Under the pieces are notes generated by a model that saw only the letters and a list, made by a program, of their open reading frames with translations, was not told the origin of the DNA and searched no databases. The position numbers and the translations under genes were made by a program. Shown here one piece after another: positions 49,128 to 60,034 of a DNA stretch of 64,000 nucleotides; position 1 is the stretch's first letter; every line of letters starts with the position of its first letter. The stretch spans positions 413,054 to 477,053 of the forward strand of contig JABACO010000020.1 of the NCBI GenBank assembly GCA_013339895.1, read 5' to 3'. This stretch comes from Ephydatia muelleri. Lineage: Eukaryota > Porifera > Demospongiae > Spongillida > Spongillidae.

Positions 49128-50595
49128 CTCTGACGGAACTTCAGAGGCTGAACTCTCCTTGGAGTGTAGTGGTTTGGCCTGGGAACCTGGCTTGGTAACC
49201 GTGGCAACTTCAGTCTTTGTAGGGTCGTCCCTTGTTATGGAAACAGTGGGTGGGTGTGGTTTGGTTGGAATGGATGTGACTGATGGTGTCATGGTTGGGC
49301 TTGGGGGTTTGGTAGTGCCAGTTACTAGACCCACAAGAGGTTTCACCATTCCTCCTGTGGTCTTGCTTACAGAGGAGGCACTGGATGGTAAGACTGAAGG
49401 TGGTGGTTCTGGTCTTGGTGGTAGAACTGTTGTTTGCTTCCCTCCAGCAGCAGCTATTGGTGCCTCCGGTTTAGGAGGAGGGGCATGTTTCTCCATGGCA
49501 ACAGGGGTTGGTGGTTCTGGTTTAGCAGGTGAGGTGTATTTTTCCATGGCAACAGACGGCTCTAGTTTAGGAGGGACATGTTTTCCTATGGCACCACCTG
49601 TTGGTGGTTCAGGTTTAGATGGTGGCATGTGTTTGAGCATAGACACAGTTGTTGGTGGCTCTGGTTTAGCAGGAGGTAGGTGTTTCTCAACAGCAATAGA
49701 TGTTGGCAGCTCTGGTTTCGAAGGCGATACATGTCTAGCAGCACCTGTTGGTGGCTCTAGTTTGGGTGCAGGATCAGATGTGACAGCTGGTGGCTTTGTA
49801 GAGGCAGCAGTGGTGGGAGCCCATGGCCTGGCTGTGCTCCCAACTGTCTGTGGCTCTGGCTTACTTACAGGCCCCTTGGCAACTGCTGTGGCAACGGGTT
49901 TTTTATCTGCATAGGAAGGTAAACTCTGGTTCTCTGTCTTGTTTTGGGCATGGGGGATGCTAACAGCAGCAATAGGCTGTTCCTCTAACTTAACTTTTTT
50001 TGCGGCTGGAGCTTCCGTCGTGGAGATGGGAATCGAAATGTCGTCTCCATTAAGCGCTCCTTGGGGAGTCTTGTCCTTAAAGTAGTTGTAAAGCTGGATG
50101 AGGTAAGTTGCGACACTCAGTTTGTCGGGTACGACGAGTGCGACCATATCTTCAGCGTCCAGTAGCGCTGGTACGTCCAATTCTTTTTCAGCAACAGTGA
50201 AGGCCAAAGAGTTGTTTTCGAAGATATTTTCTTTCTTCAGATTGTTATAAGGACTGCAAGGAAAAGGCTGGATAATGCGACCGAACATTTGCGTACACAT
50301 GTTCCGTTAAGTGGGTACAGATTCAGCACGGAAGCAACTTACTGTACCAGCGCAAACTATGCACACGTATGCTGCACTGAGCTACGCGCTGCAGGTAACA
50401 CAGTTCCCAGCTCGCATTGCGCGGCGCACCCTCGCTCACTCACATAAGGTCTGGCCGATAGCGATGAATGATTGCGCAGAACGCCAGACCGTCGCGAAAC
50501 GACGTGTTCATGTTAGTAACTGATACGTCTCGGTAGCCCTGTGTCGTCTTTTGGCACCACAACAGCAGACCCTTCATACCCGTTTGCATCGCCAT
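49128..50595 (-). CDS. MICAL-like protein, CH domain and Pro-rich linker (3' end lost in gap)
   Basis: Two exons are visible: 50595-50444 and 50253-49128, joined in phase 2. Residues 1-about 110 are a calponin-homology domain of the MICAL/MICAL-L type ([84 protein letters not shown]). After it comes a long low-complexity linker with about ten imperfect repeats of the form EKHxPPxKPEPPT. Relatives have a LIM domain and a C-terminal Rab-binding bMERB helix; neither is seen before the donor at 49127 (GAG|GTACAG) and the N gap. MICAL-L proteins link Rab GTPases on recycling endosomes to actin and EHD proteins. The domain fits MICALL1/2 best, but EHBP1-like identity is possible. Head to head with SNRPC. 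Confidence 0.8.
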
Positions 50596-50721
50596 GATTC
50601 ATTACAGAATTAGGAAACTATTAAATGTAATTGTCGTGTTTGTTCACGCCTTCTTTGGTGAGTGTGACGTAGTAACCCGTGGAAAAAAACGTGTTCAGTC
50701 GCGTAGACAAAGCGAAAAAAC
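50596..50721. promoter_or_regulatory. Bidirectional promoter, MICAL-like gene / SNRPC
   Basis: 126 bp between divergent start codons. It includes GTGTGACGTAGTAACC, a CRE-like TGACGTA. No TATA box is seen. Confidence 0.55.
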
Positions 50722-51666
50722 ATGCCTAAGTAAGTTCATTTGCCTACGTGTTCCAACTCCGGTAGAGCGGCAAATGCCTGTGTGTATCGGTGTGCATTAA
50801 TTAGAAGGTTACACCGTCTCTCTACAACAGGTACTACTGTGACTACTGCGATACTTATCTTACCCACGACTCTGTAAGTTCAGATTTGTTAAGTGCTAGA
50901 GTTTTACTTCATGACTACACAGCCGTCGGTACGAAAGACGCACAATTCCGGTCGCAAGCACAAAGATAACGTCAGGCTTTACTACATGAACTGGCTAGAA
51001 CGGGAGGCACAGAATATGCTAGACCAAACAAGTAATGAAGCTTCATGCAGGTCTTAGAGAGGTTGTTGACGCAAATTCTATCCCTCAGCTGCAGCGTACA
51101 AGATTGGTCGCATGCCTGGGCTGCTGCCACCCATGAATATGATGCCTCCGCCTGGAATGATGCCCCCAATGGGTCTTCCTCCAGGTAAGTCTTGTTCCAC
51201 CTCCTCACCCGGTGTCTCTCTCCACTACTACAAGTCATCATAAGCCAAATAGTGTGACATGCAAATCTGTGTTCCATGATTTAGACTGTGGTACTGGTAT
51301 GTGTGGGCGCAGGGGTACTGTACAGATGACTAGAATGTGGACCATTATGTAGCCAGGTCCATTTGGCTTGACAGTGGAAACTTTTTCATCATTGTAGTTT
51401 TATCATCAAGAATATTGACCTAATTTTATTGTTGCACATCATTGTGCCTGCTAAGATTTAGTGCCTTGTATGATTAACCCTCTCTCTATTCCTGCACATC
51501 TCCTTTTTGTTTAGGCATGGGCATGTTCCCTCCCATGCCAAGAGGCATGGTACCAATGCACATTCCCATGCAGCCTCCACTCTCAATGGCCACTCCGAAT
51601 CCTGGTCCTACTTCCGGCCCCGGAGCGCCACCCGTGGCTACAGCAGCAACCCAAGCACCAGTCTAG
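50722..51666 (+). CDS. SNRPC: U1 small nuclear ribonucleoprotein C
   Basis: Five exons: 50722-50729, 50831-50873, 50923-51031, 51089-51184 and 51515-51666, giving 135 aa. The first exon has only 8 coding bases (ATG CCT AA). The matrin-type zinc finger is complete: Cys6, Cys9, His24 and His30 in YYCDYCDTYLTHDS, PSVRKTHNSGRKHKDNVR. A helix LYYMNWLEREAQNMLDQTT follows, then the usual Pro/Met/Gly-rich tail (MPGLLPPMNMMPPPGMM). U1-C stabilises pairing of U1 snRNA with the 5' splice site. The protein is a little shorter than the human one because of a shorter tail. Head to head with the MICAL-like gene. Confidence 0.97.
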
Positions 51667-51791
51667 AACCTCTGTTTACATTATTTGTTCCCGCCTTTTC
51701 GTTTTTTTCTTCTTTTTTTTTCTTTATGCTCTTTACAAATTAACTGCGTTGCTATGGATACGCGTTAATCTCAACCTGTACCCAAGCAAGT

Positions 51792-52233
51792 ATGGCTGCA
51801 CGATCGACTTCTAATGTTTCGTTAGGAGAAGGGAGAAGACAATCGCAGCAGCTGGTTTCCGCACTACCGGCCGGCATGTGCACTAGGCTTCCCCATCCAG
51901 GGCAGTGGACCATGGTTAAGGAACTGAATATGGAGAATAGAGACCCATGCGAGGTAGGCGCGCACACGTCGGCGAGCTAGCTAACAGCTGGTGACGATGA
52001 GTATTGCAAGTGTAGATTTGGCGCTCCGGAATTAATCAAACACTTTTCACGTTGAAGCAAAAAATGGTAAGCAGCTGGGAATTAATTTACAGCAAAGATA
52101 AGATTAAATTCCTTGACAGGATAGATGTGCTTTGGAGATTGAAAAGCTTGAGAAGGATATAGAGGAAGAACGAAATAATCTTAACATGCCAGTGAACTAC
52201 AAAACTCCAAGCATCACTTCCTCTGATGATTGA
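51792..52233 (+). CDS. Small two-exon protein, 91 aa, function unknown
   Basis: Exons 51792-51953 and 52120-52233 join in phase 0. The N-terminal half is basic and Gln-rich (MAARSTSNVSLGEGRRQSQQ). The C-terminal half is a short charged helix, probably coiled coil (RCALEIEKLEKDIEEERNNL), ending in SITSSDD. A DPCEDRC motif spans the junction. The ATG lies 125 bp after the SNRPC stop. AATAAA occurs at 52236-52241, three bases after the stop codon. I do not recognise the family. Coding status rests on the clean splice sites, kept frame and adjacent poly(A) signal. Confidence 0.65.
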
Positions 52234-52235
52234 TG

Positions 52236-52254
52236 AATAAAAATAACATTTATT
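52236..52254. terminator. Face-to-face polyadenylation signals
   Basis: AATAAA at 52236-52241 serves the plus-strand 91-aa gene. Its mirror image TTTATT at 52249-52254 gives AATAAA for DCTN5 on the minus strand. The two transcripts must overlap at their 3' ends by tens of bases. Confidence 0.7.
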
Positions 52255-52301
52255 GCAGACACACTATGGAATAAAGGGGCTGGACTTGGGTGCACGCGTG
52301 T

Positions 52302-52344
<43 letters not shown>

Positions 52345-53237
52345 TTACAATTTTTTAAAGTGTTGATAAAATGATCTGGTGGCTTCACTCATGATATCTT
52401 GTGTGCTCTCAGGAAGTTCTCCAACCATGGTTCCTACAGTAGTGGATCCAGGCCCTGCATGAATGTACACACATCTACCTTGCTCAACAGTACCTGGTGA
52501 GCCAGCAAATATGGCGAACGAAGGTACAACTGTTTCGGGGGGCAGGACTGTGTTGTCCTCTATCCTGCAACAATCCTTCAGAACGCAAGACTGTCCCTTT
52601 GGAGCAGTGAGAGGGAGAGGAAGGGGGAGAGAGGGAGGGACAGTGAGAAGTGAGAGAGAGGGACAGGGTTATACTATGCTATAGGAAAGCAACAAACTCA
52701 CTATGACACAGTTACTGCCAATGTAGACATAGGACCCCACCTGTACCGCATTGATCACCGTATCCTCACCCACAAAAACGTTGTCTCCTATCTGGAGCGG
52801 GTAAAAAGCTCCTCTACAAGGATATAGGTACAGATAGGACTAAGAGATTAAACCATAATACGTTTGCTAACCCTCCCAGTAGCTTCTTGAACGGCGGGGT
52901 GATGACGCTACGCTTGCCAACAACGCATAGTCGTCCTAAGTTGATGTTGGCTAGGTCGCCTCTGACGATGCAGTCCGACTGCACTATGCACTGGAATCAG
53001 ATCAGGGAAAGCGGGCCGATGAGCCGTGGCACATAACTTGACTCTAGGCACACCACACACTTTTCCGTTCAAGACTATATTCCTGCTGCCGCAAAGAACA
53101 CAGCTTCTGCTGACTTTGTTCCCAGATGCCTACCAATATAACAGAGTCAGCGTAGCAAAACGAACAGAGGATGGGTAACGGGACCATACTGTTTCGATGT
53201 ATTCTGAGCCGTCATAGAAAACGTCTGGTTGCTCCAT
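52345..53237 (-). CDS. DCTN5: Dynactin subunit 5 (p25)
   Basis: Six exons: 53237-53190, 53129-53061, 52990-52872, 52813-52702, 52596-52494 and 52433-52345, giving 179 aa (human about 182). The start [16 protein letters not shown] is followed by [93 protein letters not shown] and LPESTQDIM. The hexad repeats form a left-handed beta-helix. p25 sits at the pointed end of dynactin and helps dynein attach to endosomes and other cargo. A (CA)n tract lies 3' of the stop (52303-52341). Head to head with RPTOR. Confidence 0.96.
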
Positions 53238-53390
53238 AACACCGTTATACTCTAAACAGAGCCACTCACCGGTCGTGTGATCCTCGTGTTTAGGGGAGGG
53301 ACAGTACGAACTGATATTATAGCACATCGTTTGCGTCATAGGTGCGAACGCAAAGATCGGTACTGCCTTCCCCTTTTGAGCACCGGCGCG
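53238..53390. promoter_or_regulatory. Bidirectional promoter, DCTN5 / RPTOR
   Basis: 153 bp between divergent start codons. It contains GGTCGTGTGATCCTCG and CGTTTGCGTCATAGG (AP-1/CRE-like GCGTCAT). No TATA box is seen. Confidence 0.55.
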
Positions 53391-55125
53391 ATGGACAAGG
53401 TCAGCGTCTCGGTAGGTCCCTTTGAAGTGGAGGACCCACTGCAGCTGTCGGATTGGAGCCAACCATTGAGCTTCATGAAGAGCCGTCATATCGAAAAGAT
53501 AGAGGGCGAGGTGCTGCAGCAGGAAAGCTGGAGAGCCAAGGACAAGGTCCGTGTGTGGGGAAATGCTCCCTTAGTGACCGACACGCGATATTTTTCTCCG
53601 CGCAGATGAAAACGTGGAGCGTAGCGCTTGTCATGTGCATGAACTTCGGCGTGGACCCTCCAGACGTCGTGAAAACCGTCCCTTGTGCTCGAAAGGAGTG
53701 CTGGATAGGTAACCGTGCAACCTAATTCTTTTGACGCAACGCCTTTTGAAGCGATACAATAGTACACGTTGGCAAATGCACTTGTGTCTTGCGTGCAGAC
53801 CCGCTCTCCATGAGCGCCCACAAGGCCTTGGAGGTTGTCAGCAACGCTCTGCAGAAGCAGTACGAGAGATGGCAGCCGCGAGCCCGCTACAAGCAGCTGC
53901 TCGACCCCACAACGGAGGAGGTGCGCAAGCTTTGTATTGCCCTTCGGAAGAACGCCAAGGTAGAGAGTCCTTTCAAATACTGCCCCCATTTCTAGGGTAC
54001 TCATGCTGTGACGTGTACTCACTCACTTCCTCCCCCATGCTTGTACAACACCACACCTGAATATACACTCCCATCTACACCTTTCCTCCCCCACTACCGC
54101 CTAACATATCACCCTTTATCCTCTACCTTACTTGCACCTCACACATACACACACCTCATACACCCAACAACATTCACTTTCAGAATGAGAGGGTGCTGTT
54201 CCATTACAATGGCCATGGAGTGCCTAAACCAACAAAGAATGGAGAGATATGGGTGTTCAATAAGGTGGGGGGAGATATGGGTGTTCAATAAGGTGTGGGG
54301 AGATATGGGTCTTCAATAAGGTGTGGGGAGATATGGGTCTTCAATAAGGTGTGAGGGTTTGGAGAGACATTGCAACTTTGTTACATCCATTTCATCACTT
54401 TCTTTCCCTACCTCAACATCACCTCCTCACCATCCTCACCATAGGACTTCACCCAGTACATACCTCTGTGTGTGTATGACCTTCAGGGTTGGTTGATCAG
54501 TCCAGCCATTTATGTGTACGACTGCTCCAATGCAGGTAGGTAGCGGGGTGAGTGGGGGAGGGAGGGGAGGGGAGGTTGAGTAGGTCCTGCATTTGGAGTG
54601 ATAAACTGTCAAGTTAATTTATTTTTGGGTATCGTAAAATATTTACAACAAAAAAGCATATATATTGGGTGAGATATTTTCAACATTGGGATTTTCCCAA
54701 AATAATTTTCTCTATGACTCCTCAATGACTCCTCAATCCCTCAATGACTCCTCAATCCCTCAATGACTCCCTCAATGACTCCTCAATCCCTCAATGACTC
54801 CCTCAATGACTCCCTCAATGACTCCCTCAATGACTCCCTCAATGACTCCTCAATCCCTCAATGACTCCTCAATCCCTCTATGACTCCCTCAATGACTCCC
54901 TCAATGACTCCCTCAATGACTCTGCCCCAATTGAAGATTACGGTATCTGTTACTGGTACAAGCAGTTATTTGTTAACTGCTCAAATGGTGTATCAAGCTT
55001 GCTGTGTTCCCCTTAAGGTGTCATAGTGGAGTCATTTAAGAACTTTGCTCGTCAGAGAGATAGTGAAATCTTTTTGGAGGTGAGGACCTTTATCACTGTG
55101 TTGGAGGTCACACATGAGTGTGTGT

Positions 55126-55214
<89 letters not shown>

Positions 55215-56294
55215 TCCATAGAACAATTCAAATCGTATCAACATGATTGGTATGTTGGAGAATTGCATACAAATGGCCGCCTGCGGAAAGGACGAGATGT
55301 TGCCAATGAACCCGAAGCTTCCGGCTGACCTGTTCACATCCTGTCTGACCACACCCATCAAGGCAGCTGTTCTATGGTGAGAGTGACTCTGTGTATGGAA
55401 TGAGTGTGAGATGTATGTGCCCCTCCAGGTATAGTCTTCATAAGCGAAAGCTGGTCGAAGGGATCACAGAGAAAATGCTTGAGGAGTAAGATCTGTTGCC
55501 GTCCCCCCCCCCCCCCTCCCCCCTCTCTCTCTCAACCACATCTCTGAGGTTCTTCTGATATCTCCTGTCACCTTGTCACTCCCCCTCTCCATTCATCTCC
55601 CCTACACCTCTTCCCCAGCCACCTCACGTCCCCTCCTACCCATTTCACCTTGACCACACCCCCTTCAGTATCCCAGGAAGGCTCAATGAGCGTCGTACAC
55701 CTCTTGGGGAACTCAATTGGATCTTTACTGCCATCACGGACACCATAGCATGGAACACGCTACCCAGAGGTGATTTCAATATTCTCGATTGTTCCCTCAT
55801 CATGGTGGCTTCCTGTACCCTTCTCAGATCTCTTCCAGAAGTTCTTTCGTCAGGATCTTCTGGTAGCTAGCTTATTTCGCAATTTCCTTCTTGCTGAGAG
55901 GATTATGCGTACTTATAACTGCAACCCAGAGACCCACCCCCCCCTCCCCCCTACCTACAACCACCCGATGTGGCAGGCCTGGGACCTGGCCCTGGACAGC
56001 ATCATCAGCCAGCTGCCCGCCATTATAGAGAGGAATGCAACCTTTGAGGTTTGGGCAAAGGGGATTGCGTGGGAGGAGGGGAGAGGTGGGGAGGTGAAGG
56101 AGGGGAGAGGTGGGGAGGTGAAGGAGGGGAGAGGTGGGGAGGTGAAGGAGGGGAGAGGTGGGGAGGTGAAGGAGGGAAGAGGTGGGGAGGTGAAGGGTTG
56201 GGCAGTTTGAAGTAGTCTTCATTTTGTCATCTCCTTACACCACACACACACACACACACACACTGTATACACACTATACAAACACATACACTGT

Positions 56295-56326
<32 letters not shown>

Positions 56327-59300
56327 CCTAGTCAGTTTTTTGCACATCAGCTGGCAGCCTTTCAAGTATGGCTGATCAGCTGTAATGAACCAAGGACCCC
56401 GCCCAAGGAACTCCCCATTGTACTCCAGGTAGGTGTGTCCACCTTTGCGGCTGAGGTGTGCTATCCCTCTCCTCCCTCCCTCCCTCTCCTCCCTCCCTCC
56501 CTCTCCTCCCTCTCCTCCCTCCCTCCCTCTCCTCCCTCCCTCCCTCTCCTCCCTCCCTCCCTCTCCTCCCTCCCTCCCTCTCCTCCCTCCCTCTCTCTCC
56601 CTCTCTCTCCCTCCTTCCCTCCCTCCATCCCTCCCTCTCTCTCCTCCCTCATCCCTCCCTCCCCCTCTCTCCCTCTCCCTCACTCCCTCCCCCTCTCTCC
56701 CTCATTCCCTGCCTTCCTCTCTCCCTCCCTCTCTCTGCTCAGTATCTGCTCAGTCAAGCACATCGTCTCCAAGCACTGGAGTTGATGGGAAGATATCTGG
56801 ACTTGGGTCCAGAAGCAGTTCATGCTGTGAGTAGCGCATATGGGAGGCAATACACGCACTCAATCCATATCCATATCCATACATATATGCACACACACAC
56901 ACATACACATACATACATACACACACATACGCACACATACACACACATACACACATCCACACACACATACACACACACACACACACTCATACACATACAC
57001 AGGCCCTGGCAGTTGGGATATTTCCTTATGTGCTGAAGCTGTTGGGTAGCAGCTTAAGTGAGCTTCAACCAATCCTGGTGTTCATCTGGGCCAAGATTAT
57101 GGCAGTGGACCCTGTAAAGTGTAGCGTGGTCTGGAGTTGCTATGGTCACATTTCACATGACACACCCACGCACACACACATCACATGACACACAATAGTC
57201 GTGCCAGGTTGACGTAGTGAAAGATGGCGGACATTGCTACTTCATTCAGATCCTCAATGACCATCACATGCAACTTGAGTATCGAACAATGGCAGCCTTT
57301 GTTCTGGCCATGATTGTGAACAAGTATACAAAGGGCCAGGTCAGTAATGTCATTGGGGATGTCCCTGATAGTTACGTTGGGGAAGGCCCTGTGGGTTATA
57401 GTGTAAGGCTTCACTGTAGTTACCATTGGGTAAGGGGAATACCCTGCCTCGTTCCCAGGCCCTCCTCTCATGTGACACCCCCTCCACGTAGGAGGAGTGC
57501 TTCAAGAATGACATCATTCGGCTGTGTCTGCAGCAGCTGGATAATCCCACAGCTCTGTATCGACAGTGGTTGGCTCTGTGCCTGGGTCGTGTGTGGAGGA
57601 ACTTTGACGCCGCTAAGAGGCATGCTGTGGAGATGAGCGCCCACACGAGGCTGTACCCTTTGCTCTGGGACGAGAACCCAGAGGTACGGACTGCCGCTGT
57701 GTTTGCACTGGGGACCTACCTCAGCAGTGGGCCTGGGGACCGGTTAACGGACTCCATGTTGAGCACAAATCCTGAGATTGGTATGACGCTTCTTTCTCTG
57801 GTCACTGATGGTAGCCCTCTTGTCAGAAAGGTGAGCTGAAGTTGCCAGTCCAAAGGCTAGCAGTAGTCATGGTAACCATGGGAAGTGGTCATTTGACTTG
57901 TGGTTTGTCACATTGTAGACTTTGACCTTACTGTAACTTCTGTTGAAATAAACACATCTGTGTTTACTGTTTGTGAGAAATGTTTCTAAAACTCTGCATG
58001 ACTGATTAATGATAAACTGTTAGTCATGCCAACTAGCTGACAGTAGCTGGCTCAGCTGGCATTAGGATTGTCGGGACCTGTGTTAGTAAATGCTACATAG
58101 GATGTGGCAATGAGTAGGAGGTGCCGAGGTGGGTGTGGTCAAGGTGGGCGGTGCCACACCCTAGTGGTTGAGGGAGCAGTAAGACCTTCCAACATGTCAT
58201 GTGACAACATGTCATGTGACAACAAAGTCACATTGTTATTTACGTACTTGTAAACATGGTGAGTACACTAGCTAGAAAGCATCTTAGCTCAGTGTATCTT
58301 TTCTTACCACGTGCCACACGCCATGTACACACACACGCACACACACACACACACATGCACACACACATACACACACACATGCATACACACACACACACAC
58401 ACACATGCATACGCACACGCACACACACACACACATAAACAGGAATTGGTACTAGCTCTACACGGACTCGTGCTTCTCTATGAGCGGGACTTCCAGTTCG
58501 CTGCCCTCAGGGCCTCAGACCCAGACAGCACCACCGCACTAGAGGAGCCTCCCCCTGTGGTCGTCATGGTGAATCCTCCATCCGAGCCAGCCACGCCCAC
58601 CGGAGACCACCCACGCCCCTATCCCTTCCCCCTACCTGCAGAGGGCCCAGCAAAGACCCCCTCCCCTCAGCTTCCAATGGCCAATGGTTTCATCCCATCC
58701 TTCAACAGTGCGTCTTGTACTCAAATCTGGAAAGGTCTTATCTTTCTGGCCACTGACCCATTCCCTGATGTGGCCACCATGGCACACAACATCATTGGGG
58801 AAGTGAGGGACAGGGTGAGTCCCAGTGGGGTGAGGGGAGGGGCTTCAGGGGGTACAGCTTTGTCATGGTGAAGGGGAGGGGCTTCAGAGGTTAATGGAAT
58901 TATGTTGAACAGCTTCGTCATGGTGCAGTGGTCAAGAATATTGGGATCATCTCCCCTGGTATGTCACCCAAGGAGCAGCCCGTCCCACCTGCTGTGTCCA
59001 GCTTCTCTACCTTGAGAAAGCCCAAGTGAGTTGTGTACATGTGTGTGTGCATGTGTGTGTACATGTGTGTGTACATGTGTGTGTACATGTGTGTGTGTAC
59101 ATGTGTGTGTACATGTGTGTGTACATGTGTATGCATGTATGTGTGTATGTACATGTGTGTTTGTGTACATGTGTGTGTACATGTGTGTGTACATGTGTGT
59201 GTACATGTGTGTGTGTACATGTGTGTGTACATGTGTGTGTGTACATGTGTGTGTGCATGTGTGTGTGTACATGTGTGTGTACATGTGTGTGCATGTATGT

Positions 59301-59975
59301 GTGTATGTACATGCGTGTTTGTGTACATGTGTGTGTACATGTGTGTGTACATGTGTGTATGTACATGCGTGTTTATGTACATGTGTGTGTGTACATGTGT
59401 GTGTACATGTGTGTATGTGTGTGTGCATGTGTGTGTGTGGTCTTAGCATATATTATCACTACTCTATGCATGTGGTAGTGTACAGGTGGGTGGTGGTATG
59501 AGTTAGTCATATCTCACGGCTCTTGTCTGGTTCCCAGGCCACCTCGGACACCTCAACACAGTGCTTCCACTCAGGACATGTCTCCATTCCATGCTCCGGG
59601 TCCCCATGTCCCCAGACCACCAAAGCCCAAGCCTGCCGTCTTCAGTCACAACAAGGGGCCCGACGAGGTAAGGAGAGCATTATATAGAATGCTGGAGCAT
59701 TTTAGGAATGAGTGGTTTCATGTGTTTGAAATAAACACAGTTTCACGTTGCAGTAATTGAGTTGCCAGCCCTTATCTCTGATATTGGTGTCCTCATGTGA
59801 CAGTCACATGACCTCACATGCACCCATTTCAACATAGAGTGATGAGGAGGTGGATGATGAAGATGATGATGACAATGGATCTGTGGACACAGGAAACCAG
59901 CTCAACGTGAAGGAAACTGGTTTTGGAGACTGGTGTTGCAAGTATTTTGCACACTCTCTAACAAGAGTAAGTATG

Positions 59976-60034
<59 letters not shown>

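Noticed and set aside
46503..49198. Very long Ser/Leu/Pro-rich open frames (up to 849 codons) on both strands
   Set aside because: They run through a CTCC minisatellite and 1000 N; open frames arise because the repeat has no stop codons.
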